This document shows positions 8,545-16,928 of a stretch of 64,000 bases of DNA, piece by piece. The position numbers and the translations under genes were made by a program. How positions within the stretch are numbered: position 1 is the first letter of the stretch; the number at the start of each line of letters is the position of its first letter. The notes beneath the pieces were generated by a model, which made no database searches, was not told the DNA's origin, and saw nothing but the letters and a program-made list of their open reading frames with translations. The stretch is taken from assembly GCA_004558205.1 (NCBI GenBank), contig SFDM01000029.1, positions 1-64,000 on the forward strand, read 5' to 3'. Source of the DNA: Pyramidobacter piscolens. GTDB lineage: Bacteria; Synergistota; Synergistia; Synergistales; Dethiosulfovibrionaceae.

Positions 8545-9301
8545 AGGGATACTCCTCTCTTAATAGAAGAAACAAGAGATCGGACCACATGGACGCCGAA
8601 AGATGCGTCGCCAGGGCCGTCTCCGCCAGCTGACGCAGCTGGCCGGAGCGTTCCAGATCTCCCTTTCCGCGAAGCCAGGCCGCGTATCCGTGCGCCATGG
8701 CATACCATTCCTGCGCGCTGCGTTTTTCGCCCGCTCCAAGCCAGGCGACCCATTGCGAGTCCGCCGACGGAGGGACCAGAGGATCAATCTTCTCTTCCAG
8801 GTAGAATGATAACATCCACAGCCGGCTGCGCAAAGTGGGAAGAATCGCCGCTTTATCCATCATGTACAGGATGCGTCCGCAGGGCGGCGGTTCCTCGGTC
8901 ACCTTCAGCAGGCTGTTCACCGCGCCGGGACTCATCTTTTCAGGCGCGTAAAAGACTAGCAGGCGCACCGGGGCAACCACGGGGCTCAAGGACAGGTCTC
9001 CGCTTTTCGCGCGGCACTCCTCCACGGGGGCCGGCTCGCCGGGGGCTCCGGCAATCAGAAGATCGGGGTGCCCCTCCTCGGTCCAGCTCCGGCAGGAAGG
9101 GCACACGCCGCAAGCCCTGCCTGACTCGCAGAGGATATGCCGAGCCAGCAGTTCCGCCGTCTCGGCTTGCCATGGCAGGCGGATTTCCATGCCAATGGCC
9201 CCCGGCACGGCCCCCCCGGCGATAAAACTGAGGAGCTCCCGCCAGTGCCCGTCTTTCTGCAAAAGGGCTTCCACCGAAGGCGGTACAGCAGCCTGGCTCA
9301 T
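8483..9301 (-). CDS. holB: DNA polymerase III delta' subunit
   Basis: Clamp-loader subunit. 272 residues. Zn-binding Cys cluster CESGRACGVCPSC at about 78-90, then SPGAVNSLLKVTEEPP, the classic delta'/tau segment with the TEEPP sensor turn. The Walker A lysine region is degenerate (LPWQAETAELLA in place of GxxGxGK), as expected for a non-ATP-binding delta'. Its ATG overlaps the tmk stop as ATGA, and its 3' end overlaps ricT. Identification rests on both sequence and the tmk-holB-ricT order. Confidence 0.85.
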   Translation of the reverse strand: MSQAAVPPSVEALLQKDGHWRELLSFIAGGAVPGAIGMEIRLPWQAETAELLARHILCESGRACGVCPSCRSWTEEGHPDLLIAGAPGEPAPVEECRAKSGDLSLSPVVAPVRLLVFYAPEKMSPGAVNSLLKVTEEPPPCGRILYMMDKAAILPTLRSRLWMLSFYLEEKIDPLVPPSADSQWVAWLGAGEKRSAQEWYAMAHGYAAWLRGKGDLERSGQLRQLAETALATHLSASMWSDLLFLLLREEYPFEHVFDDFRQAALPGACGRR

Positions 9302-9906
9302 AGCGCTTCCCGCCGCCGAAGCTCGTTTTCAATGTCCGACGCCACTTCGCCGGGACCGCGCGACGCGTCGACCCTGAAAATCCTGTGAGGCTCACGGGCC
9401 GCTAGAGCTCCGAAACCGCAGGCTACAAGCCTGTGGAACCCCAGTTCTTCATCCTCGATCCGGTCGCCGCCGCCGCGGCTCTGCCGGCGTTTCCAGGCTT
9501 CCTCCGCCGTCAGGTCCAGCCAAAAGGTCAAGTCCGGCACCGGCAGGGAACACCATTCAGTCAACTGGTCAGCTACAGAGCGGTCCACGCCCCGCCCCCA
9601 GCACTGGTAGGCCAGGGTCGAATCGTTATAGCGCTCGCATACCACGTATTTCCCGGCCTCCAGCGCCGGCAGGATCACCTGTTTTACATGTTCGCAGCGA
9701 TCTGCCATGAAGAGCAGCAGCTCCGACATGGGATGCTTCAGCTGCCCCGTCAGAAGAAGCGAGCGCACCGCCGCTCCCGACGGCCAGTCTCCCGGCTCCC
9801 TGGTCCAGAGGACACTCCGGCCGCGCTGAGTCAGCTTTTCCACAAGGCGCTGAGCCTGAACCGTCTTTCCCGAGCCGTCAATTCCTTCTATAGTTATGAA
9901 CATCAT
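9298..9906 (-). CDS. tmk: Thymidylate kinase
   Basis: Phosphorylates dTMP to dTDP. 202 residues. P-loop EGIDGSGKTVQAQ, the TREPGDWPSG loop (REPG motif), LLLFMADRCEHV, and the ERYNDSTLAYQ segment that recognises dTMP. First gene of the six-gene minus-strand operon, divergent from the M18 aminopeptidase gene across about 110 bp. Two adjacent ATGs (9906 and 9903) are possible starts. Confidence 0.95.
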   Translation of the reverse strand: MMFITIEGIDGSGKTVQAQRLVEKLTQRGRSVLWTREPGDWPSGAAVRSLLLTGQLKHPMSELLLFMADRCEHVKQVILPALEAGKYVVCERYNDSTLAYQCWGRGVDRSVADQLTEWCSLPVPDLTFWLDLTAEEAWKRRQSRGGGDRIEDEELGFHRLVACGFGALAAREPHRIFRVDASRGPGEVASDIENELRRREAL

Positions 9907-10014
9907 TGTCGCCCCGCTTCTACGATAAATTCCCTCTGGTTAACTTGGGCATTTGCCTCTATACTATCCCCAGTTCCCATTTTACATTAACTTCGTCTCT
10001 TGGAGGTCATCAAT

Positions 10015-11424
10015 TTGAAAAAAAACACGTACCGCAGCTGGGAAAAATACGGAACTTCTCCCGAGCTTGAAAGCTTAAGCCAGACGCTCATGGATTTTAT
10101 CACGAAAAACAAAACGGAGCGCGAGATCGTGAGGCACACCGAGGCCCAATTAAGGGAGATGGGCGCCCGGCCGATTCAGGAATGCGCCGCCGCTTCGGCG
10201 GGCGACCTGGTGTACATGAACTGGAAAAACCGCGCCATCGCGGCCGCAAAAATAGGAAAGACCCACGCCCTCCGCGGAATCAACGCCATCATCTCCCACG
10301 GCGACGCCCCAAGGATCGACGTCAAGGAGCGCCCTCTCTACGAGAGCGGAAATCTGGCCCTCTTTGACTGCCACTACTACGGCGGCATCAAAAAATACCA
10401 GTGGACCAACGTCCCGCTGGCGCTGCACGGCGAGATTCACGACGGCCACGGGAGGATCACTCCCATCGTCATCGGCGAGGCGCCCGAAGATCCGCAGTTC
10501 ACAGTGCCCGACCTGGAAATTCACGTAGACCGCGGCATGGACAAACGCATGGCCAAGGACGCCGTGGAAGGCGAAAATCTGGACATCATCGCAGGGTCCC
10601 TGCCTTCGCGCGGCGACGGCGAGGATTGGTCTATCATAACGCCTTTGAAGGCGCTGATCAAGGAGAAGTGGGGATTTGACGACATCACTTTAGCCTCGGC
10701 CGATCTGGCCCTGGTCCCCGCCGGCCCCGCGCGGGAAATGGGATTCGACCGCTCCATGATCGGCGCCTACGCTCTGGACGACCGGATCTGCGCGGCTGCG
10801 TCCTGGAGCGCGTTCCTCGAAATCGACGGCGTCCCCGAGAGGACGGCGGTGCACATGGTCATGGACAAAGAGGAAATCGGCAGCGACGGCGTGGCGGGAG
10901 CCGATGGAGCGCTGTTCGAGACCTTCATGCTCGAACTTCTGCGCCTCGAGAACTCGCCCCGCGACGCCCTGACCCTCAGGAACGCCATCGCCTCCACCGT
11001 CGCCGTCAGCGCCGACGTCACGTCGGGACGCAACCCGCTCTACGACTCTTCCTACGAGCGAGACCAGCAGGCCCTCTGCGGCAACGGCGTGGTGATCGTC
11101 AAATATTCAGGCTCCGGCGGGAAATACGACGCCAGCGAGGCGCGCGGCGAGATGATGGCCGCCGTGATCGGCCTTATGGAATCGGAAGACGTCCCCTGGC
11201 AGGTGGGGTCCTTCGGCAAAGTGGACCAGGCCGGCGGCGGCACTCTGGCAAAGTATATCGCCCGCCGCGGCGCGGACATCATCGACATCGGGCCTGCCCT
11301 CCTGTCCATGCACTCGCCGCTGGAACTGGCCAGCAAGGCCGATTTTATGGCGCTGCAGCGTTGCTACAGAGCCTTCTTCACCAAGATGCAAGCTCTGAAA
11401 CAAGAGCCGCCAGTCAGCCGATAG
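10015..11424 (+). CDS. M18-family aminopeptidase
   Basis: Zinc aminopeptidase of the aspartyl-aminopeptidase (M18) family that trims N-terminal residues from peptides in the cytoplasm. About 469 residues. Family signatures include GINAIISHGDAPRIDVK near the N-terminus, MIGAYALDDRICAAA (DDR), HMVMDKEEIGSDG (metal-binding Glu and general-base Glu), and the C-terminal SMHSPLELASKAD (His ligand). Start: GGAGG at 10002-10006 lies 8 nt before TTG at 10015. The in-frame TTG at 10000 overlaps that site and is unlikely. A TATACT -10 candidate is at 9960-9965. Fits a peptide-fermenting lifestyle with the M20 genes that follow. Confidence 0.9.
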   Translation: MKKNTYRSWEKYGTSPELESLSQTLMDFITKNKTEREIVRHTEAQLREMGARPIQECAAASAGDLVYMNWKNRAIAAAKIGKTHALRGINAIISHGDAPRIDVKERPLYESGNLALFDCHYYGGIKKYQWTNVPLALHGEIHDGHGRITPIVIGEAPEDPQFTVPDLEIHVDRGMDKRMAKDAVEGENLDIIAGSLPSRGDGEDWSIITPLKALIKEKWGFDDITLASADLALVPAGPAREMGFDRSMIGAYALDDRICAAASWSAFLEIDGVPERTAVHMVMDKEEIGSDGVAGADGALFETFMLELLRLENSPRDALTLRNAIASTVAVSADVTSGRNPLYDSSYERDQQALCGNGVVIVKYSGSGGKYDASEARGEMMAAVIGLMESEDVPWQVGSFGKVDQAGGGTLAKYIARRGADIIDIGPALLSMHSPLELASKADFMALQRCYRAFFTKMQALKQEPPVSR

Positions 11425-11597
11425 AGCGCCGAGGCCAGGCGGGCCCCAAGCGCCGCAAGGCTGAACGATTCGCCGCCCTCAAAGGCCTTCTGCGCGACGC
11501 TCTTGATTTTTTCCGGCATCTCATGCAAAATAGCCAGGCAGCGTCATCAATTTTTATATATTCAACGTCCAAACACACTTGAAGGAGGAACTTTTCA

Positions 11598-12809
11598 ATG
11601 CTTACTCAGATTGCCGATCTGGAAAAGAAATACCGCGAGAGCTACATGGAGTATTACCGCCATATCCACGCCCACCCCGAACCCAGCTATCATGAAGAGA
11701 AAACCGCAGCCTTCGTCTACGACGCCTTGAAAAAACTTCCTCTGGATGAAATCCGCACGAACGTGGGCGGCTACGGAATCGTGGCGCTGCTGAAAGGCGC
11801 TCAGCCCGGCCCCTGCGTCGCCCTGCGCGCCGACATGGACGCCCTGAACATCACCGAGAACACGGGCTGCCCCTTCGCCTCCCAAAACCCCGGCGTCATG
11901 CACGCCTGCGGACACGACGCCCACACCTCCATCCTTCTGGGAACCGCACATGTGCTCTGTGAGATGAAAGATCGGATCCATGGGTCAGTCAAGTTCATAT
12001 TCCAGCCCTCGGAAGAGATGACGCCCACCGGCGGCGCCCCCGGCATGATCCGCGACGGAGCCTTGGAAAACCCCCAAGTGGACGCCATCATCGGCCTTCA
12101 CGTGTGGCCCACGCTCGCTACGGGAACCATGGGGCTTCAGGCTGGCGCCGTTTCGGCCGCGTCGGATCACCTGCGCGCCACAATCAAAGGCAAGGCCTGC
12201 CATGGCTCGATGCCCGACCAGGGGGTAGACGCCATCGTCGGAGCCTCGGCCGTCGTCATGGCCCTCCAGCCCATTATCTCGCGCAACCTGCGCCCACGCA
12301 ACGCGGCGGTCATCACCATCGGCACGATCAAGGGCGGCGACCGCTACAACATCGTCCCCGACCGAGTGGACCTCGACGGCACGGTGCGCAGCTTCGACGA
12401 AGAGGACCATCGGAACCTGCCCAAGTGGATCGAGCGCGCCATCGTCAACACCGCCGCGGGATACGGATGCACCGCCGAAGTGGACTACCAGATCGGCTAT
12501 CCCTCGACCATGAACAACGCCAAGCTGGCCGCTATCGGCCGCGATGTCATCCGCAAGATTCTGGGCGACGCCGGCGTCCTGCCCGACCTGCCCGTTCCGC
12601 CCACGGGCGAGGACTTCTCCTTCTACACGCTGAAAGTCCCGGCCGCTTTTGCATGGCTTGGCTGCCGCCCGTCAAACGTGAAGCCCGAGGACATGCCCGC
12701 CCTGCACAACGACAAGTTCCTGCCAGACCCCGAAAGCTTCCCCAACGGCGTCACCTATCTGGCAAACATGGCTTTCAAACTGCTTGCGACCAACCTGGAG
12801 GCGATTTAA
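11598..12809 (+). CDS. M20D amidohydrolase (hippurate/N-acyl-amino-acid hydrolase type)
   Basis: Metal-dependent hydrolase that releases free amino acids from N-acyl or N-aroyl conjugates. 403 residues. M20D motifs: HIHAHPEPSYHEEKT, ALRADMDALNI, VMHACGHDAHTS (metal His/Asp), FQPSEEMTPTGGA (catalytic Glu pair), IIGLHVWP, and the C-terminal PTGEDFSFY. GAAGGAGG precedes the ATG. The next M20 gene begins immediately after its TAA. The true acyl group is unknown; the neighbour's AbgA-like character and the AbgT transporter downstream suggest aroyl conjugates, which is only inference. Confidence 0.9.
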   Translation: MLTQIADLEKKYRESYMEYYRHIHAHPEPSYHEEKTAAFVYDALKKLPLDEIRTNVGGYGIVALLKGAQPGPCVALRADMDALNITENTGCPFASQNPGVMHACGHDAHTSILLGTAHVLCEMKDRIHGSVKFIFQPSEEMTPTGGAPGMIRDGALENPQVDAIIGLHVWPTLATGTMGLQAGAVSAASDHLRATIKGKACHGSMPDQGVDAIVGASAVVMALQPIISRNLRPRNAAVITIGTIKGGDRYNIVPDRVDLDGTVRSFDEEDHRNLPKWIERAIVNTAAGYGCTAEVDYQIGYPSTMNNAKLAAIGRDVIRKILGDAGVLPDLPVPPTGEDFSFYTLKVPAAFAWLGCRPSNVKPEDMPALHNDKFLPDPESFPNGVTYLANMAFKLLATNLEAI

Positions 12810-14090
12810 ATGACAACACCGAGAGAAGAACGCATCGAGCGAATGATCCAACGCCGCCGCGATTTCCACCGCTACCCCGAGACGGGCTGGGCCGAGTTCC
12901 GCACCACGGCTAAAATCGCCGGGATCATGGACGCTCTGGGATACAAGATCCGCATGGCCGGAGAGTACACCGTCCCCGAGGCGGTGATGGGACGCACCAT
13001 CGACCCTGAAGCCCAGGAAAAACGCGCCGTCGAACAGGGTGCGGACCCGGACTGGGTAAAACGCACCGGCGGCTATACAGGACTGGCGGCCGAACTCGAC
13101 ACGGGGCGCGAGGGCCCCACGGTGGCGCTGCGCTTCGACATCGACTGCGTGGACACCGACGAGGCCGACGAGGAAAGCCATCTGCCCGCGAAAGAGGGAT
13201 TCCGCTCCGTCAACCCCGGCTGGATGCACGCCTGCGGCCATGACGGGCATATGGCCATGGGCCTCGCGCTGGCCGAATACGTGGCTGAAAACAAAGACGC
13301 CTACCGCGGCGTGATCCGCTTTCTGTTCCAGCCCGCCGAAGAGGGCGTACGCGGAGGCTATGCCATGACCCAGGCCGGCCTGCTGGACGACGTGGACTGG
13401 TTCATAGCGCTGCATCTGGGCCTTGGGCAGCCCACGGGAACCGTCTTCGGCGGCACCCACGGTTTTCTGTGCACCACCAAGATCGACGTGGACCTGAAAG
13501 GCAAGGGAGCCCACGCCGGCGGCGAGCCGAACCTCGGCAAGAACGCGCTGCTGGCGGCGGCGTCCGCGGCGCTGAACCTCCACGCCATCGCGCCTCACCG
13601 CGACGGTCCCACGCGGATCAACGTGGGCGTGCTGAACGCCGGCGAAGGACGCAACGTCATCGCGCCCAAGGCCCACATGAAAATCGAGACCCGCGGCGCC
13701 ACCGACGAACTGCTGCAGTACGTCTACAACCGGGCGGTGCAGGTCATCAACGGCGCGGCCGCCATGTACGACTGCCAGGCTTCCATCGTCAAGCGCGGCG
13801 AGGCCAACAGCACCCCCAGCGATCCCGAGCTGGCAGGCATCGTCCTTGACGCCGCGCGCCGCACGAAAGGCGTCAAGACCGCCGAGCTGGACCGCCTGAT
13901 GGCCGGAAGCGACGACGCTTGCTGGATGATGAAACGAGTCCAGGACAAAGGCGGGAAGTCCACCTATATCGGCCTGGGCGCCACTACCGCTGCGGGACAC
14001 CACAACGACCATTTCGACTTCGACGAAGCCTGTCTGCCCATCGGTTACGACGTGCTGTGCGGCGTGGTGGACCGTCTGCTGTCGAAGTAA
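12810..14090 (+). CDS. AbgA-like M20 amidohydrolase
   Basis: Resembles the p-aminobenzoyl-glutamate hydrolase A subunit family. 426 residues. Motifs: HRYPETGWAEF, ALRFDIDCVD, GWMHACGHDGHMAMG, FLFQPAEEGVRGG, and the C-terminal GLGATTAAGHHNDHFDFDE. The insertion EQGADPDWVKRTGGYTG in the N-terminal third is typical of AbgA and separates it from plain hippurate hydrolases. ATG abuts the stop of the preceding M20 gene (TAAATG), so the two are coupled and may form a heteromer as AbgA/AbgB do. An AbgT transporter lies 3.8 kb downstream beyond the met genes. Confidence 0.88.
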   Translation: MTTPREERIERMIQRRRDFHRYPETGWAEFRTTAKIAGIMDALGYKIRMAGEYTVPEAVMGRTIDPEAQEKRAVEQGADPDWVKRTGGYTGLAAELDTGREGPTVALRFDIDCVDTDEADEESHLPAKEGFRSVNPGWMHACGHDGHMAMGLALAEYVAENKDAYRGVIRFLFQPAEEGVRGGYAMTQAGLLDDVDWFIALHLGLGQPTGTVFGGTHGFLCTTKIDVDLKGKGAHAGGEPNLGKNALLAAASAALNLHAIAPHRDGPTRINVGVLNAGEGRNVIAPKAHMKIETRGATDELLQYVYNRAVQVINGAAAMYDCQASIVKRGEANSTPSDPELAGIVLDAARRTKGVKTAELDRLMAGSDDACWMMKRVQDKGGKSTYIGLGATTAAGHHNDHFDFDEACLPIGYDVLCGVVDRLLSK

Positions 14091-14162
14091 CGGGCCGGAG
14101 GTTCATTCCGTACCGGCATAGAGAAAGAACGTAAAAATCCCGAGAAACATCCCCTGCCCCCC

Positions 14163-14191
14163 TTGCGTCCTCCCCGCCGCTGTGCTATCAT
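14163..14191 (+). promoter_or_regulatory. Sigma-70 promoter of metNIQQ
   Basis: -35 TTGCGT (14163-14168), 17-bp spacer, -10 TATCAT (14186-14191). Transcription would start just before the riboswitch aptamer. Confidence 0.6.
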
Positions 14192-14209
14192 CTTACAAAA
14201 TTTAATAGC

Positions 14210-14321
14210 GCATCTTTTATCAAGAGTCAGGGGAGAGAGTCAGCTCGATGATCCTGCACCAACCTGCCTGCGAGGGCAAGGTGGTCCAGCTGACAGCGAT
14301 GAGGGGAACGTCCTGATCTTT
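14210..14321 (+). ncRNA. SAM riboswitch (S-box/SAM-I-like, compact variant)
   Basis: Leader of the methionine transporter operon. The 5' end carries the S-box words TATCAAGAG and GGGGAGAGA; the core has CTCGATGA and CACCAACC; the 3' end has GCGATGAG. P1 pairs AAGAGTCAGG (about 14222-14231) with CCTGATCTTT (about 14312-14321). A second perfect helix pairs GTCAGCT (14239-14245) with AGCTGAC (14288-14294). An inner hairpin pairs ACCTGCC with GGCAAGGT. The hairpin usually present just before the GATGAG element in SAM-I looks absent. A terminator follows at once. Ligand is inferred from motif match and downstream genes. Confidence 0.75.
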
Positions 14322-14323
14322 AT

Positions 14324-14358
14324 ATGCCGCCTTGTCGCTGACAGGGCGGCATTTTTTT
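14324..14358 (+). terminator. Riboswitch expression-platform terminator
   Basis: Stem ATGCCGCC (14324-14331) with GGCGGCAT (14345-14352), then a run of T. It lies between the aptamer and metN, so it should attenuate metNIQQ when ligand is bound. Confidence 0.85.
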
Positions 14359-14405
14359 ATTGCCCGCCGATAAGAAGGCGCTCAGGAGAAAAGAAGGAGA
14401 TCATT

Positions 14406-15425
14406 GTGATACAGCTCAGTGGCATCAAAAAATTCTACACGTCGCCCGACGGCCAAAGGCTGGAAGCGCTCTCGGGAATCGACCTGACCATCGGCGACGG
14501 CGAGATCTTCGGCGTCATCGGCCTCTCCGGCGCGGGAAAATCCACGCTGCTCCGCACGCTCAACCGGCTTGAGGAGCCATCTGAGGGGACGGTGCTGATC
14601 GACGGCCAGGACATCGGGGCTTTGGATGGCACTGAACTTCGCCAGGCACGGCGGCGGATCGGCATGATTTTCCAGCATTTCAACCTGCTGTCTTCAAGGA
14701 CCGTGGCGGACAACGTCGCCTACCCCTTGGAACTTGAGCGCTGGAAACCTGCGGACATCAAATCAAGAGTGGCCGAAATGCTGAAACTGGTCGAGCTTGA
14801 GGACAAGGCCGGCAGCTATCCCGCGCAGCTCAGCGGAGGGCAGAAACAGCGCGTCGCCATCGCCCGCGCCCTCGCCAACGGCCCACGGCTGCTCCTCTCC
14901 GACGAGGCCACCAGCGCCCTGGACCCCAAGACCACCAAGGCCATCCTGAAACTGCTGGAGGAGATCAACAGCCGCCTGGGACTGACCATCGTGCTGATCA
15001 CCCACGAGATGAACGTCATCAGGGAAATCTGCCACCGCGTGGCCATTCTGGAGTCGGGAAAGATCGTGGAGCAAGGCGCGGTGAAGGACATCTTCCTCCA
15101 CCCCAAGTCCACAACGGCCCGCGAGTTCCTGAGCAAACTGCCCCGAACGGGCTACGACGTGGACGAGCTTCTGCCCCGCGAGCCCGGCAAACCAGTGGCG
15201 CTTCTGACCTTCGACGGCGAGGCGGCGGGGCAGCCGCTGATCTCCCAAACCATCAAAACCACCGGCGCGGACATCAACATCCTGGCCGGCGAGATCGACC
15301 ACCTGTACCGCAGCCGGGTGGGAAACCTGACCGTACAGCTGTCCGGAACGAAGGACGTGGCCGAGGCGGCGATCAATAAAATCCGTGAACACGGAGTGAA
15401 AGTGGATGTGATCTGGAATGGCTAA
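14406..15425 (+). CDS. metN: Methionine ABC transporter ATP-binding protein
   Basis: Powers D/L-methionine uptake with MetI and MetQ. 339 residues. Walker A GLSGAGKST, signature LSGGQKQR, Walker B LLLSDEATSALD, switch ITHEMN. The C-terminal ~75 residues form the NIL domain that senses methionine for transinhibition. Start: AAGGAG at 14394-14399 is 6 nt before GTG at 14406, which removes a long untranslatable 5' extension through the riboswitch. Its 3' end overlaps metI by 8 nt. Confidence 0.95.
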   Translation: MIQLSGIKKFYTSPDGQRLEALSGIDLTIGDGEIFGVIGLSGAGKSTLLRTLNRLEEPSEGTVLIDGQDIGALDGTELRQARRRIGMIFQHFNLLSSRTVADNVAYPLELERWKPADIKSRVAEMLKLVELEDKAGSYPAQLSGGQKQRVAIARALANGPRLLLSDEATSALDPKTTKAILKLLEEINSRLGLTIVLITHEMNVIREICHRVAILESGKIVEQGAVKDIFLHPKSTTAREFLSKLPRTGYDVDELLPREPGKPVALLTFDGEAAGQPLISQTIKTTGADINILAGEIDHLYRSRVGNLTVQLSGTKDVAEAAINKIREHGVKVDVIWNG

Positions 15426-16071
15426 AATTCTTACGCTGCTTGCCTCACCAACGCTGGAAACGCTGTACATGGTCGCCCTGTCCAGCTTCTTCGCACTCCT
15501 TCTGGGAACGCCCCTGGGCATCGCGCTGACCCTGTCGGAAAAGGACGGGCTCAAGGAAAACCTCTCCCTATACAGGATCCTCGACAGCCTGGTCAACGTG
15601 CTCCGCTCCTTCCCCTTCATCATCCTGATGATCGTGCTCTTCCCGCTCTCCCGCCTGATCGTGGGTACCACTATCGGCACCACCGCGACGATCGTCCCGC
15701 TCTCCATCGCCGCGGCGCCCTTCGCGGCACGGGTCGTGCAGAGCTCTCTGAAGGAGGTGGATAAAGGCGTCGTGGAAGCGGCGCTGGCGATGGGATCCGA
15801 CGCTTTCACGATCGTCAGGAAGGTGCTGATCCCCGAAGCGCTGCCCTCCCTTGTATCGGGAGTCACGCTGACGGTGATCAACATCGTGAGCTACTCCGCC
15901 ATGGCCGGTGCGATCGGCGGAGGCGGCCTCGGAGACCTGGCGATCCGCTACGGCTTTCACCGTTTCAGGTCTGACGTGCTCATCGCCGCCGTTATCGTGA
16001 TCATCGTCATCGTCCAGGGAATCCAGTGGATTGGAAACAACATCGCCGCGTCCCTGAGCAAAAACAGGTAA
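15418..16071 (+). CDS. metI: Methionine ABC transporter permease
   Basis: 217-residue inner-membrane permease with five hydrophobic helices. The cytoplasmic EAA loop that docks MetN is readable as EAALAMGSDAFTIVRKVLIP. Starts inside metN (8-nt overlap) and is followed by two binding-protein genes, so the order N-I-Q-Q makes one operon under the upstream SAM riboswitch. Confidence 0.95.
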   Translation: MAKILTLLASPTLETLYMVALSSFFALLLGTPLGIALTLSEKDGLKENLSLYRILDSLVNVLRSFPFIILMIVLFPLSRLIVGTTIGTTATIVPLSIAAAPFAARVVQSSLKEVDKGVVEAALAMGSDAFTIVRKVLIPEALPSLVSGVTLTVINIVSYSAMAGAIGGGGLGDLAIRYGFHRFRSDVLIAAVIVIIVIVQGIQWIGNNIAASLSKNR

Positions 16072-16115
16072 AAAGTGATATTCAAATTAACTATATCTAT
16101 GATGGAGGTCTCAAA

Positions 16116-16913
16116 ATGAAAAAAATCTATGTCTTCGCTCTTTTTGCGTCTTTGTGCTTCGCCAGCGCCCTACACGCGGCAGCGCTCCGCGTCGGCGCCA
16201 GCCCCGCGCCCCACGCCGAAATACTCGAGGCGGCGGCTGACGACCTGAAGGCTCTGGGAATCGACCTGGAGATCATTGAGTTCACCGACTACGTCAAACC
16301 CAACATGTCGCTCAGCGACGGCGAAATCGACGCGAACTATTTCCAGCACCTGCCCTACCTGAAGAGCTTCTGCAAGGACAGGGGCCTGAAGCTGGTCTCT
16401 GTGGGCTCAATCCACGTGGAGCCCATGGGCTTCTTCTCGAAGAGAATTTCGAAGATCCAAGACCTGAAGGACGGCGCTCTCATCGCCCTCCCCGGCGACC
16501 CCACCAACTGCGGGCGCGCCCTTCTCCTGCTCCAGTCCGCAGGGCTTATTGGCCTGTCGCCCGAGGCCGGGCTGGAAGCCACGGAACTGGACGTGACGGA
16601 CAATCCCAAAAAGCTCCGCTTCCGTTCCCTTGAAGCCGCCCAGCTGCCCCGAGTGCTGGACGACGTCGACGGCGCGGTCATCAACGGCAACTATGCTATC
16701 CCCGCGGGGCTGAACCCCGCCAAGGACGCCCTGCTGGTCGAGGGAGCCCAGTCGCCCTACGCCAACGTGATCGCCGTCCGCGAGGGCGACGAGAAACGCC
16801 CCGAGATCACCGCGCTCCTGCAGGTCCTTCAGTCGCCCAAGGTGGACGCCTTTATCCGCGGGCGCTACGAGGGCGGCGTCGTCCCGGCCTTCAGCAGCGC
16901 CGTCAGCAAGTAG
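16116..16913 (+). CDS. metQ: MetQ/NlpA-family methionine-binding protein (first copy)
   Basis: Periplasmic substrate-binding protein of the NlpA family. 265 residues. Signal peptide with a probable signal peptidase I site after ALHA. The Cys in the hydrophobic stretch (ASLCFAS) does not fit a lipobox, so this copy appears soluble rather than a lipoprotein, unusual for the family. Family motifs: EFTDYVKPN, ANYFQHLPYL, LPGDPTNCGRALLLL, VINGNYAIPAGL. Start: GGAGG lies 7 nt before ATG at 16116; an upstream in-frame ATG lies inside metI. Confidence 0.92.
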   Translation: MKKIYVFALFASLCFASALHAAALRVGASPAPHAEILEAAADDLKALGIDLEIIEFTDYVKPNMSLSDGEIDANYFQHLPYLKSFCKDRGLKLVSVGSIHVEPMGFFSKRISKIQDLKDGALIALPGDPTNCGRALLLLQSAGLIGLSPEAGLEATELDVTDNPKKLRFRSLEAAQLPRVLDDVDGAVINGNYAIPAGLNPAKDALLVEGAQSPYANVIAVREGDEKRPEITALLQVLQSPKVDAFIRGRYEGGVVPAFSSAVSK

Positions 16914-16922
16914 GGGGGGGGG
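16913..16922 (+). repeat. Ten-G homopolymer between the two metQ genes
   Basis: G10 starts with the last base of the first metQ stop codon (TAG) and ends 6 nt before the GTG start of the second copy, where the ribosome-binding site should be. Confidence 0.9.
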
Positions 16923-16928
16923 AAGACC

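Noticed and set aside
7417..9225. 602-codon open frame opposite ricT and holB
   Set aside because: Crosses two well-supported genes on the other strand and ends in arginine/proline-rich nonsense.
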